64,000 bases of DNA from Leptodontidium sp. MPI-SDFR-AT-0119 (GCA_020726505.1 JAHLEZ010000016.1:1054001-1118000), one strand, 5' to 3'. Positions 39,400 through 52,262 are shown, counted from the stretch's first letter. Notes: a model not told the origin generated them from the sequence alone. Numbers and translations are program-made.

Positions 39400-39658
39400 T
39401 GTCAGTGTAATACTAATTTATATACTACGCCGTAAGTGTAAATATATTTAAAATATATATATAATAATAGAATAATAAAGGGTAGTTTAAAAATTTATAT
39501 ATTTTTTTAAGAAAGTGCGAGGAGAGTTAGACTATATATTACGAAACCTTACTAAATCTCCACCGAAACTAGTCCGGCTAAGCTCTGACCCCTGACTTTG
39601 ACCCGCACCCCCCTTTTCCAGACTGAAGTATACTTATACAGGGACTTGTGGACCAACA
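39400..39658 (-). repeat. Copia-1 5' LTR
   Basis: 259 bp, ends ACCAACA; followed by the TSD AAAAG at 39659-39663. Less RIP-altered near its right end than the 3' LTR. Confidence 0.88.
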
Positions 39659-39663
39659 AAAAG

Positions 39664-42600
39664 CTTATAATAAGGCTAAGATATAACTTCGCCTTATTAA
39701 TATAATTTATACTTTATTAATACTTATCTTTAAAAATAACTTCTAATAATAAGATTTAACTAATTATAAATAACTTACTTTTAAGTTTTTTATATATAAA
39801 AGCCTTTATAAACTTCCCGCATAATCTTACCGAATTTTTCTACTGTTAGTAAGTTATTATATACTCTAATTTTAATCTTTAATAAGGAGAAGTTCTTTTT
39901 ATTAACATCTAAATGTATTAGCTTGTATTTAATTATATAAAAAGTAAGTGAACTTGTTTAGAATTTGGCTTTAAATACTCGTATAATAGTAATATCTTCT
40001 TCTAATGTTACTACGCGGATTAATACTTGTAATTTAAGCGACTAACTTGTGGCTATTAGAACTGTGGCTAACACGAGACTAAACTGCGGCCTATTTTAAT
40101 ATACTAGGTCTTCAGTTGCCACGTATAATAATTACATTATCGAAGCTTCGGCTGAGCTATCTTATAAACTTAATACCAAACGCCGATGATAGGAAAATAA
40201 GTTATAAGTAGGCAAGCTAACGTAGAAGATAGTACGGAGGCACGTCATACGACCTCGGGAGAAGCTCAATCCGCTATTGTTATATATTAGAAAAATAAAT
40301 CCAATAATTAAAAGCTATTGTAAGGATCGTTCGGCTTTAGGGTACTGCCTTAGTAAGATTACAATCGCTAATAAAATTAGCATGGTATAATCTATACCCT
40401 AAGTCTCAATTTTACAAAGGGAAGGTCGGTTTGAGCTTAGCTCCGCAAAAATAACCTCAAGCGCTATAAGATAAGTGTTATAAATTAGCTTTCGAGTAAG
40501 ATTAGACTGATTACAGGTCAATTTCTTGATCGTTAGTAAAGTCGAGCAAGACTAGGGATTAGTATAATAAATAAGTCGTGATAAGAGCTTAAAGGCACTA
40601 AGGTTTCATACGTAAGACCGGATTATTTGATTTTAAGATAGCTTACGGTAGTTATAAATAGCAAAGTTAATATATAAACGAAAATAGCCTAATTCTAACG
40701 CGCTTATAAGTTATACTTAAGCTACTTAATTTCCCACGCTAAATATTACATATATACTTAAACTAATTTACTTTCTAGTTACCCTTAAGAGCCCGAGATT
40801 TATTCTATTTAAATTTATTAAACCTACTACCTTTTAAGTAAAATATACTTTAAACTACTAAACTTAGCTGTTTATCTAAATCTAATAGTAATTAAAAAGT
40901 ACATAAGCTCGCGGTTATTCTTTCCTGTTTAAGATATCGAACTAAGTAAATAGAAATAAAGTAATAAAGCTGAAGATACGTTAAAAACTTATACCGAAAG
41001 TAAATCGTTTTGATTTATTACTTTAAATTATAAGCGCATTCTTAATAATAATAAAAGTAAATTAAATATAAATCTTCTATCTTAAGGAGCGGACAGCTTT
41101 GCGTCCGAAAGTCTCGACTAAGGCCTCGAAGACCGGAGGTCTACCCTTTAGCGCCTGGAATAGCTAGCTCTTATTAAGGCTAAACTGTAAGTCGACTAAA
41201 TATAATTAGAGTCGGGTAAACGATAAGGATGAAGTGGAGGTAAGTGTAATAACTATCCTTGTGTATAAAAGCGGTTTATTAATTATATGCAAATTAGTTA
41301 GTGATTTTCAATAATACCGACAGCTTAGATAAGGCCCTTACTAAGGTCACTCTAAAGGCGCTTTTAGTAAAGTCGATACTAGGCGTATTAGATTAGACGC
41401 GAGTTTGTATAAATTCCCTTTTAACTGTAGAACTCGCCTTATTATTAACAAAGTTTATTAATATATCTAATTTAAGGTATAACGCTAAAGAGGGCTGCTA
41501 TATTAAGACAACCCCGGACTTGAGTCTCACGAGTAGTATAGTGTGCCTTCTGCTCCTATATAAGCTTAAATATTGTAAGGTTAGACTTACTATAAGGTAT
41601 TGGTAATATCACTCGAAGCACGTTAATAGAGTTTGCGCTCTACTCCCTTAAGTCTCCGATAGTAGCAATGATAAATAAATAAATAAGAGTATAGCTAAAT
41701 TAAAGAAAGAATTAGGTTTGGCTTTAGGAGAGTAATAACTAGAGTTATTATCGGCCTACACGCCTACCTCCCTAATTCCTTATCAGTCGAGGTATTACAG
41801 GACAAGATCCAGACTCGAGAACGCAGTGAAACCACTAGTAATCGACTAGAAGAGTTGCGAGAGTACTCTAGCTTAGGGCCTTAAGTAGGAGTAGCGCGAG
41901 ACTCGGGTAGCTGCAGAATCCGTTAGAAGGAGAGAACTTAGCGAGGAAGCGCTAATATAAGAAGCGGAAGGAGTAGAGATATGGCAGCAGGGAGAGCTTG
42001 CAAAGTAACTAGTCGTAGGTGATTAGTAGAATTAGGTAAAGGTAAACGATACGGACGGTCTTACGAATAAGAAGGCTACTAAGGCTTTACTAGCTACGTA
42101 ACTGTAGATTGATAAGCATCGTTCCTAACTATATAAGATACGCAGCTAGTGGTCTCCTAGGCACCAAATAAAGACAACTTAGTACCGGCTTATAGAGCGA
42201 ATATCTAAATAGGTCCGATTCTTAAGTAAAAAAGACGATATATAGATATTAATACTATGAGTACCTTACGAGTAATTCTGTCAAAACTCGGTCCTACACT
42301 TAGAAAGGGATTTAGTAAAGGCAAGATTTTCGAGTACCTAGTCGATCAGCTCTCTACTTAGATCACTGAAGATCAACTGCGAATCTCACTTAGTCTTATG
42401 TTATTTGCTAAGCTTAAAAGTAACTAGTTGCGTCATAAGCGTTTTGTTTTGGAAATCTTAAGGAACAGTTAATACAATAAAATTTAAACAGTGTCTTCCC
42501 TTAATACCTTCAGTGGAGCATAGCCTGAGATCTATTCTAAGGATCTAGCAACTCTAATCAACGATAAGTACGGCTATACTCCCTCTGTTCTATTAAGCCC

Positions 42601-43562
42601 GGTAGCGATTTAAGCTATAGCGATTTAGCTTGCCACTTGACCTCTAGTCAGTGTTCTTTTAATTTAATAATTATATTTTATGTATACTTAAATAAGACAT
42701 TAGGACTTTGTAAAAGGGGCGTTATCTTTTTATTAGTATTAACCTGGGTATAATGCCGTACTATTAACGGCGGTAGCGTGTTTTTTTAAGATGTTCGATA
42801 TCGTTTCGTACTTAATCTAGAGGGATTATTTACTTTTATACGATAGATAATAGAAGTACATGAATTCGGATAATCTTAAAGACGTTGCTAACTCATTATA
42901 AGCTAAATTTAAAACTTAAGCTTTAGATATATTAAGGCGGTATATAAACTTAAGACCTTGCGGTGTACTAACCTAATATTCAGCTTACTCTTAAGTAGAA
43001 AGACGAGTAGAGTTGCGATTTAATAGTTATCCGTAATGCGAAGTAGCGTATAAATAGTTTATTTAGAGCTTGAAATAGCGAGATAGATCTAAACCGGATA
43101 ATTAAGGAAGTAGTTGAGAATTATTAGGTATTAAGAGCGACGCTCTTCAGGCACGACCCTTTTTAAAGAAACACAAGAAGACGGTTGAAGGGGTTCAAAG
43201 TAATTTTTAGAGCTGATTCGTTGTTCTAAAAGACTCAGGAATAATACTTAAGGCAAGTCCTTATTAGCCTTTTAAGCAAGGAGTCTTAAGGGGGTCTAAT
43301 TAATAATATTTAATATATATATTTATACTATTGCGGAGGGGTATTACCTCTCTTACTAATTAATAACCTAGACGAACGGCATACTACACTTGGTGTGAAA
43401 ATATATAAGACGGACAAATGGACTCTGCTGCCCCTTTGTAGATAAGTAGTAGCTCTTTGACATCCGATAAAGTCTGCGTATTACGAAGAGCTCTTATCTT
43501 TAGTAACTCGACGGTTTAAACTGAGTGAGACCTTACATCTTATACAGTTACGCTACGTATTA
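39664..43562. other. AT-rich block with a moderately GC patch, origin unresolved
   Basis: No element ends or catalytic motifs recognised. The patch at about 41.75-42.1 kb is GC-richer and, on the + strand, yields charged Arg/Glu-rich stretches broken by stops, so it was probably coding before mutation. I cannot assign a family. Confidence 0.35.
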
Positions 43563-44135
43563 AGTCCCCCCCCCCCCCCTTCCGCGCACCTCGCTTAGTA
43601 CACCGCTTTTTTACTTACTTACTTTTAATAATTAATAATTCTCTTATTCCTTTATTAATTTTCTTCATTTTTAAAATATTAATTAAGTGTCGTACAGGCA
43701 CGGGCATGCGGCACCATGGCACCGCTGAGTCAGCAGCCCCTATTCGTGTATATAGTCAGTTACTCCCTACGAGCCTCCTTTTACAGAATTCAGACAACTT
43801 GATCACTACTTTGGGAGAGCACCTACTTTATGCTCCACTTCTGCACCACATTAAGACAATTATTATACTGAAATATACCAAAGACGATATAGTTTTAGCT
43901 TTAAGGCTATCAAAAACGGCAAGTCCTTATAATAGGCTATAAAAGAATAGAGTATATTAGAATCTACTCTTTAAGGCCGATATCACAATACAATTACCTG
44001 TCAATAAGCTGCTAGTTATTTACAAAGGCTACTTATAATATTAAAACAGCGTCTTATATATTAGATTTTAACTTAAGAGACATTAGGATTCAGTGTTACT
44101 TATATATAAGTACGACTTTTTAGAAACTGACTCCG
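43563..44135 (+). mobile_element. Fot1/pogo-like DNA transposon, 5' end, copy A (truncated)
   Basis: Begins AGTCCCCC after a TA dinucleotide, in line with the AGT-start and TA target of Fot1/pogo elements. The end sequence (TTCCGCGCACCTCGCTTAGTACACCGC) repeats inverted at 53.1-53.24 kb. Inside, 43875 onwards starts a transposase N-terminus (KYTKDDIVLALR), as in the Psq-type DNA-binding domain. Interrupted by a miniature element (43688-43850) and cut off by the Gypsy-A fragment near 44.13 kb. Confidence 0.7.
43688..43850. mobile_element. Miniature TG...CA element, copy 3 (163 bp), with empty-site proof
   Basis: Starts TGTCGTACA, ends TGCACCACA, flanked by a perfect TTAAG (43683-43687 and 43851-43855). 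The paralogous Fot1-like copy B has an empty site at the same point (on its coding strand ATTAATTAAAACAATTATTA, with TTAAA at the target), so exactly element plus one TSD is extra here. GC-rich against its host. Confidence 0.85.
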
Positions 44136-47028
44136 GAACTTACTGGGGGTTCTCTTAGCTAGTGACCTTGATTTTGCGACAGTGTAGTCGTCACTTCTCG
44201 GGGATCGACAGCGAGTATAAAGTTAATAGTAATAGTCGTTTCTAAAGTTATTAAAAGAGAGTTAGCGCTTATATTGAAATTTGGTTTAGCGCGCCGACTA
44301 GAATTTGCTATAAAATCGGAGTATAACCTAAGATTTGGTAAAAAGAGTAGTTATTCGACTTCTTCCCGTGAACTTCTCGGTGAATTTTATTAATTGTAGT
44401 TAGCTTGGGAAAGAAGTTAAGTCTAAGGTATTTATACTTGGCGCGGAAGGTAGGGGCGAGTCGACTGTCGAAGTCGACTCCGTAAATTAGGTATTATAGT
44501 AGCTCCAAAATTCACGCAACTTAGCGTTTCTACGCTTAGCGTCGCGCTAGTGGCGTTAGTGAATCTTGTGTACACGTAGGTCTCGGACCTTAATTAGTTT
44601 GCTGTAGCTTACTATTAGGGGGTAGTCTAATGGCCAAATAAGCCGTCGTTTAGCGGCATCTAAGAGCACTTCGTGATACTTTAGCTATAATCTTCTAATA
44701 ATTACTCTGTGGTTTCCTAAGTAAGTAATTAAAAAAGGAGTAAATAACTATAAACGCTTGTCGACTGTCAAATTTAACATAGTGTAGTGGCTAATAGTCT
44801 AGCTAGCTCGACTATTAAATCCTTTGACAAGGATAGGTGAAGATAGTAAGTGAATTGAAGGTTTCAAGAAGAAAGAAAGAGACTTTTAAAGAGAGTGATT
44901 AATAAAACAGTAACCGTTAGCTCTAGAATTAAGAAATGCGGGCAGCTTATACGTGAGTTTATTCTTAGAGAAAGCGATGCGGGTAGTAAGTACTAGTCTG
45001 CCAAGAAGCTTTGTAAGGTTAAGATATTATATATCTCGTACTATGCCTAAGAAGGAGCCTTTTCTTAGGCTAAGTCTTTTGCTCGTAGGGTAGGTTCCTC
45101 TACTGGCAAGTTGTCGTCGTCTGTAGCTTGGCTGTCAGACATAAGACCGCCGTCGTTGGCGCCTACCTCTATTTCGTTGACACGGAAGGCATAACTACGA
45201 CTAGGGGGCTATTAGGCGAAATGCCGTGGGGCATTCGTTAGTGTTTAGGCACGAGGTGTGTCGGCTCGTGTAGAGATTTATTAACTTGGGGGCTAACTAG
45301 TCTCTCGTCGCTAGGACGAAGAAGTAATAGAAGCTTAAAGTGACTTTCCTGTGGTCTCTAAGGAGATATTAACTTAGGATCGGGGATAGGAATTTATACT
45401 TGTCGCTGAGGGGCTAGAGCGACTAGCGTAGATAGTACTTTTTATAATCTATCCTTAGTCTTCGGCTTGAACTGCTCTCACATACTCTTCTAAAGTTCTA
45501 GCTCTCCGATACTCATGAAATAGTTACTTACGTAGGCGGGACGGAAGTTTGTCTTGTAAGTCTATTTTAAGTATTGAGTTATTAGTTACGCCGCCTTAGC
45601 TAGTAAGAATTCTAAACTGTTAGTAGAAATCCTAAAAGGTTTATTCTACGGCTTTTATCTTTAATACGAAGTAGAGGTTGCGCGCTGTCTATTACTTATA
45701 AGGGTCAGTTAGGAATTTGACTACTTAGTTAACTAAGTTAAGCGCATTTATGATGTTTCTGTCGTCGTTAAGCGTCGGGGACAAGAAGAAGGGTTCTAGG
45801 AACGTGCGAGTTATTCCTTTTATTTATGCTAGTAGCTAGTCCTTCTAGTGGTCGTTATTGACGAAGTATTAGTCGTACCGGCGTAAGGCGTTCTGGACCT
45901 GGACTTCTTATAGACGTGGACTATAGCTAACACCGTCTAAAAGCTTATCGTTTAGGTTAAGGATCTTCTCGATTCGTGAGGCTGTAAATATCTAAGACAT
46001 TTTAGGGAAAGAGGGGGAACGACGACGTGGGATGCGAGGAGGTCAGTAGCTATTATTACTATCGTCGTCTAGTAGTCTACTAAGATCAGGAGCACTCTAT
46101 GCCTTACCTTTGCCTTTGTCTAGCTCGGGGGCAAGAGTTTTCTTAATTAAGAAATAAAGGGGTGTATCCTCTTCTTAGAAAGTTATAAATCTTAGGGCAG
46201 GTCTACGTAGTAGAGGCTCGTCGGTCGTAAGTCGCTGTTGTTAAAGCGACAGCTTTAACTGCTGGTTCTTTAGGCGACTCTCCGTGAGTTACTCTTCTAA
46301 AATACGAAGTCGGCTTTCTTATAGTGTCTCTCTTATATATGTCCTTGCAGGCTTTACACTGCTCCTTAGCGTATTAGTGGAAGTATTAACTATAGGATTA
46401 TTAGCATCGGGAGAGTTAAGTAGGGGGACAGAAGAAGAGGCAGATAATATATTGACGTCGTCTATAGCGGATTGCTTTACTAAAGGAGGGACGACTTTCG
46501 GTTTGACTTGGCGAGTTAGAGGGAGAGGTCCGGCGAAGAGAGGGTTTCGACTTCGTCGTGTTAAGGTAGAAGTCAGGGAGGAGAATGAGGGTAATAGTAG
46601 CGAAGTAGATGTTAACTTCGCTATTAGTAAGGGTTTTGATACTACTATTCGTCAAGTTATAAAGCTTAGTATAGGCCTTTCCTGTATTTGAGCTTCTAGG
46701 TCGTAACTACTTATAGGAGAATTAGGGGGCGAGGGATATTTACTGTCTTCTTAGACGTAAAGAAAAGAATTGTAGATAATATAACGCTTGCCCTAAAAAG
46801 ACGGCAATCACGTGTAATTGACGCCTCACATATTAACACAAGAGACATATGACGATACTAAGTATTAACTTAGAATTTATAATTACAAAAGAAAGAAAGT
46901 AAAGAAAGAAGAAGTCTATATACAAGAGATTAATATGCCTAGCACCATAGTAATCTCGGTACGTCCCGATCGGGCAGTACTAAGTGGAGCCGGTGGAAAT
47001 GAGGCTCTGGACAGCGACAGTCGTCACA
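44135..47028 (-). mobile_element. Truncated Gypsy-A copy (5' LTR plus gag region)
   Basis: From about 44.3 kb to 46779 it aligns with 8.7-11.29 kb of Gypsy-A, including shared blocks such as GGTATTTATACTTGGCGCGG. It ends in one LTR (46780-47028). The pol part and the other LTR are missing. The LTR start has changed from TGTGAC to TATAAC. It abuts Gypsy-B at 47029. Confidence 0.9.
46780..47028 (-). repeat. Gypsy-A 5' LTR of the truncated copy
   Basis: About 249 bp, matches 4076-4322 and 11287-11533, with RIP-type changes and a 2-bp insertion. Confidence 0.9.
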
Positions 47029-47214
47029 TCGGCGATAATAGCCCCTAGCTACAATAAACCTTCACCGGTAATAAGCTTAAGCTTTTTTATAAGAGAAATA
47101 ACTTTATTTATAATAATAGTAATAAAGTGAGAGAGGCTTTTAATAAAGACAATAACTTAACCCCTTTAAATCTTAAACTAAATATTAATTTGTAACACTT
47201 TAATAACCCCGAAG

Positions 47215-48784
47215 TTAAAACAGCCCCTATAATCCCATTAGAGCTAGAAGCAGCTTTACCCCCACCAAATATTAGACTAAACCACACTAGTCGACGCTAT
47301 ATTCTCCGCGCCTTAAAACTTAGTAAAAAACACCCTATTAGACTTGAAGTCGAAAAGGTTATTACGGGAGTTGAAGAGGAATATGACTTAATAGGCAATC
47401 TACCTAAGTCAAATACTACTATTTCAAGCCTAGTCCTTTTAATATTTCATATAATTGATCTTAATACATTAGAAGTAATAAGGCACTTTTATTTTCCCCC
47501 GTGGAAGAAAGAAGTACCATATACTATTAATATATCTAAGTTATTAAAAGAAGACGAAGCTAAGGCTCACTTACAATACTTACAAAGTATTTGTAATAGC
47601 CGAAATACCTCGATTTATACAGACGGCTCTCAAACTCCCGAGGGGCGCGGAGTAGGCTACGGTTTAGCTGTTTATACTCATAATTTACCTTATATTCCTT
47701 TAATACCTAGATACACCAACTTAGGTAACTTAGGAGAGGCTGAATTAGTATATAATAGCGAATTGGAAGCTATTACACAAGCTATAGAATACGCTAGTAG
47801 TACTGCAAAGGAAGGGGATAATTTTACAGTCTTTTCAGATAATCAAGCGGCTCTATTAAGACTTAAAACCCCCTTAGATAACCCCGGGCAAAGCCAACAA
47901 ATTAGAGCTATATTAGCATCTAAGACTATTATTAGTCTAAATGCTAGTATTACTTTAGCTTGGGTCCCAGGCCATTCTGATATAATTGGAAATGAAAAAG
48001 CAGACGAATTAGCTAAAACAGCTACTAAGTCAACTAATACTTCTAATAATACTTCCTTTGCATTTTTAGGAGTTAAGCTAAGTAGCCAAAAGTGGACTGA
48101 AATTAAAGCTAATATAGCTCAAAACCTCAATACTCAAACCCTAAAAACGTACTCAAAAAAATACACATGTAAAGTAGCTAAAAAACTACTTATACCTACT
48201 GGAATATTAAGAGAAATAACTAGCTCTTTTTACTAGCTAAAAATAGGGCATGGATATTTAAAAGCCTACCTTTATAAGCTAGGGCTAGCGTTAAATAACA
48301 AATGTAGATGCGGTAGTATTGAAACCGCAGAACACTTATTACTTAGTTGTAAATATTACAAGATAGAGCGTAAAAAACTCTACTCTAGTATAAAAAGTAA
48401 CTTAGTAACTAAGACTATTAATATTCCCGTTTTATTACATACGCAAATTGGAATTAAAGAAATACTAGTATTCTTAAAAGAGACTAATATATGTACAAGG
48501 AAATGGCACTTAGAGAGGCTAGAAAGGATAGAAGAAGAGGAAGAGTAGGCTTTTAAGCCTTAATTTGTACTTTCATTTAGTTATTTCCTTTGTTTTTGAT
48601 TTTAATTAGTTTTCCTTGATTTCATTTCCTTATAAGTTACAGGGAGAATGTTCCCAAATGTATAGTCGCAGTCTAATTCGAACTGAATTTGTATATAATA
48701 ATTAGCCACGCTAGTAGACTAGCCGTGCTACATAGTTTTTAACTAATACAGCACGTTAAAAGGAAAAAAAAAAAAAAAAAAAAA
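47215..48784 (+). mobile_element. 5'-truncated LINE (Tad-like) with poly(A) tail
   Basis: Inserted in Gypsy-B with a 13-bp target duplication AATAACCCCGAAG (47202-47214 and 48785-48797); the first A residues on the right merge with the tail. A run of 23 A ends at 48786. The unoccupied site is seen in the second Gypsy-B copy near 62.69 kb. Only the end of ORF2 is present, as usual for incomplete reverse transcription. Confidence 0.92.
47217..48548 (+). pseudogene. LINE ORF2 C-terminus with RNase H domain
   Basis: One frame is open from 47217 to the TAG at 48546-48548, except for a single TAG at 48234-48236. It contains the thumb/connection region (SRRYILRALKLSKKHPIRLE), then an RNase H with its acidic residues in place: IYTDGSQ, NSELEAI, FSDNQAALL and WVPGHSDIIGNEKADELA. 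After the stop comes a C-terminal Cys/His motif (CRCGSIETAEHLLLSC) typical of Tad/I-type LINEs. The interrupting codon fits CAG-to-TAG. It is far less mutated than neighbouring elements. Confidence 0.9.
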
Positions 48785-49109
48785 AATAACCCCGAAGTCT
48801 TAAAGAACCTTATAATTCCGACGATATAGTGTGTTAAGGATAATGGGATAGTAATTAGAGTCTCTGAATTATTAATATAATAGTACAGTAAGTACTAAGT
48901 AGTATCTAACTCAGAATAAATATATATACTTTATACGCTAACGTCGCTGATAACATTTCTTTAGTTAAATAAACCTGGCCTTAATAACTATTACTTACTT
49001 CTACAAGTAACTGTCGCGACACGAAACTTGAAGTTAATACGTCGATATTGAGGCTTTAGTGTTAAGGAGCTAATACGAGGACGCACCCTTAGTCTTTAAA
49101 ATGGGGGGA

Positions 49110-52100
49110 CGATATACTACTGCACATTAAAATTATTAAAATAATCACTAAACCGACTTTGTATTACCAAGAACCACAATTTAAGACACCTTAGTATTAT
49201 AATAAATACGAAGAAGAGCCTATATAGCCCTAAGTAAGTTAAAGAGAATATTAACCCCGCGTTATAAAAATACTTATTTCTTAAAGTAAAACTTAATAAG
49301 AAACTAGCGCCCTTATAAATTACTTACTGTATATAAATACACAATAAGTTTAAAACGAGACTATTATTATTAAGCTAACGATATTTTAGGCGGCAAAAAG
49401 TAACTTCGTTTAAATAAGCTAATTGTCGGGCTCGATTCGCAGGACTAGATTTTAAAACAGCAGGTTAAACTTGTGGCTTAAGCTAGAAATTCGAGTTTAA
49501 CGTATTAGACACCTCGAAGAATATAGACGTAATATATTTAGGCGTTAACTCTTAGTAATTAATAAAAAGAAAGGAAATAACAAAGTAAGTTTATTATTTT
49601 TAGGGACAAAGCTAATACTTATAGAGCTATTAACCTTAATATAGCGTATAGTGATTTATAAAGGATAATACTAAAAGTACTATTAACAAACTAGCTTTAA
49701 ACTAGTAAGTAAATTACACGATTTATATAAAGTAAGTAGAAGTCTAAGAAATTTCTTAATAAAGAGTTAATAACACGCTCGGAATTAGAGTCGTACTTTC
49801 TAAAACCTTAAGTTAATAACTATAATATAACTAACACTAACTCTACTTTACGTACTAAAGGTTTAAGTATATTATTAGCCGACGACCCTTAGTTAGTAAA
49901 CCTTTTAGGAATTAAGTATTAGTCGATTACCCCTAATCAGCTTTATTTAAAGTCTCTCGCTTATTAAGTCAAGGCCCCTTTTATATATACGTTAATACCT
50001 CTTAGTCCTTTCTTGTCGAAAAGTCTAAAAGAATAAAGACTTCTCTTGCCGTTTATTAGTATTAATAAATAAGAGGTAATATACTTTATACTTAAAGTAT
50101 TAGTAAGAGAATATAAGTTATAAATAACTTTTAAATATAATATAATAGTTTTACGACTATAATAGACTTATAAGTAAGAGTGCCGCTATTTTAGGCTCGT
50201 ATTAATATCACTAAAGTAATAAAGACTTTATACCCTTGACTTCTAGCTAGGCTTAATAATAAGTACTAGTAACTAATTAAAGCTAAAGGTACGACCTTAG
50301 GTGTTCTTATAGATATTTCGTCACTGCCTATTATATTATTCTGAGAAGTGTCGTTAAGTAGAACGGACAAGAATAAAGCTAATAACTTATAGAATAATTA
50401 GTTAAGAGTTAAGTTTAGCTTCGACCTCGAGATTAATAATAAGTTCTTTAACCTTTATTAAAGAACTAAAGTAATTAAGAGACCTTAATTATGACTAAAC
50501 TATTATTTCGAGAAGATCTCTAGTTAATAAGACTCTATAGTATATTATCTTATACTTAGTTATTACTAGTTTAATAATACTTAAGTTAACTAAACTCTTT
50601 TGCCCTTAGAAAGCTTAGTTATTTTAAAGACCCTTTATTAACTTTAATAACGAGAAGTGACTTACTTATTAAGGGGAGAAGGGGCTATTTCTATTATACT
50701 AAGAACTAAGAACTTATTATAGCCTCTTAACCTTACTTAATATATTACGACCGTTAGTTTTCTTACTCCTCTTAGCTTTTTACTATAAACCTTCGAAGTT
50801 GGCGAATTTAGCCTTTACTTTATTTAACTAACTAATTAATAAGAGACTGGCGGAATAATGTTACTTATTTCTAATAATATAACTTACGTAAGTATAATAT
50901 AGACGCGTTTATAAAGGGACTTAAAAGCTACTTAGTAACTTATTTCTAAGGGAAGATTAATACGGCGTAACACGCACGTTTTAAACCCGAGGAGTAGAGT
51001 TTAATGTGAGTATTAAACAAAGTTGCTTATGATTTTTATTAGGTTTACGAGCTTAAAGGAGATAAAGGACATTGTTTTCTTAACTTATAAAGAGAATATA
51101 AACACTAGCGCTATAAAGACGTTAGGTAGTTTAATACTTAGTTAGTTTAAGGTAAAGTCCTAGAGTTTACTTTGAGTATTTCTTAAAACACAAGTTAAAG
51201 ACTAAAGATAGTAATCGTACTGCGATTAATATAAGAAAGGTGTTAGTATAATTTATAAATAACTAGTTAAGTATAAGAGAAAGAGATAAGAGTAAAACTC
51301 ACGAAGTTAAGGCGCGTTAAGACCTTTATAGTGTCGACTTTTAGTGTTAAAGCTGAGAGCGCTTAGGCTGAGATATAAACCGATTTCGGTAGTACCTTTA
51401 AGGTGGCTAATAACAAAGGACTCTTCTTAAAGGTCTATAAGGAGTTAATAAAGCTTAGATAATATTATAAAAGGTTAACTTACTGTGTTAAGGCGACTTG
51501 ACTTTATATTAAAGTTACTGTTTAGAGATCGAGGTGCGGAAAGTTGAGGAGAGACTATATATAAGTTAACGTAAGTGTTATAGAAGAAGTTGTTGTTTAG
51601 CAAAAAGAAAAGTAAAGAAGGAAAAGCTCTCTACTACGTCACTTTTACAACTAAGTAATAGCGAAGTTAAAGGTATTAAGCTTTAATAACGCGCTAAAGT
51701 TAATAGTGAAGGCTAAGGTTATTGCCTTAAAAGTATTAAATAACGTAAAGTTAGCGGTAGAGAGACTTTTAAGAATACTTAGAGTTATAGTAGCTAAAGT
51801 TATCGTTAAGTGGAAGGAGATCTTACCTTAGTAGTATAAGAAAAGTAATAATAAAGTTAATCTTAATATAAGCTTAACAGGGAAGTTTACTTTTTTTAAA
51901 GGTATTATAACGAGAGAAAGTGTAAGAGGTATTATTTAATTAATAGAAAGAAGGAGGAAAGAGATCGAGACGCGTTAAGGTGCTTTATAAAGAGAATAGT
52001 ATTAAGGAGAGATTATTATATTTAGAGAGTTAAAGTTAAAAGGTTAGTAGGGGAGAGTTAGCCTTATATAAGGGGGTAAGAAAGTGTTAAGCGAGACGAT

Positions 52101-52230
52101 TGTTTGTTTTAAAGGTGATAAGTTAACTATCACGGGACTTTATATATATTAGTTATATAATATCTTACTAACGATTTGAGACGCTCTAATTAATTGTTTA
52201 CTTTTTTTTAGTATATATTACTCGAGGACG
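49110..52230 (+). pseudogene. Gypsy-B downstream module of unknown nature (about 3.1 kb)
   Basis: Lies between a first polypurine-like site (near 49095-49110) and the second one before the LTR. Both Gypsy-B copies contain it. + strand reading near 51.66-51.83 kb gives a long helix-forming stretch rich in A/V/L/K (for example LKVLNNVKLAVERLLRILRV), suggesting a coiled-coil, gag-like or structural protein. Stops are frequent. No catalytic motif recognised. Confidence 0.4.
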
Positions 52231-52262
52231 AGCAGAGTCTTTAAAGGGGGGGAAGTATATAG

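Larger units (their letters stand above)
25348..39658 (-). mobile_element. Ty1/Copia element 'Copia-1', split by nested Gypsy-C
   Basis: Two related LTRs (25348-25605 and 39400-39658) begin TGTC(G/A)GTGTA and end AACA (right) or AATA (left, mutated). The target duplication AAAAG is perfect (25343-25347 and 39659-39663). Without the nested element the length is about 7.7 kb. The minus strand carries integrase (about 29.2-29.7 kb) and RNase H (27.15-27.48 kb), right to left in the Copia order integrase-RT-RNase H. The gag part lies at 37.6-39.4 kb, on the far side of the nested Gypsy-C. All frames are broken by RIP-type stops. Confidence 0.9.

Noticed and set aside
43706..43942. 78-aa open frame
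   Set aside because: Runs across the border of a miniature element and the Fot1-like transposase, so it is an accidental fusion.
46284..46691. 135-aa plus-strand open frame, related to one at 10809-11018
   Set aside because: Lies antisense in the gag region of Gypsy-A; conserved only because both are copies of the same element.
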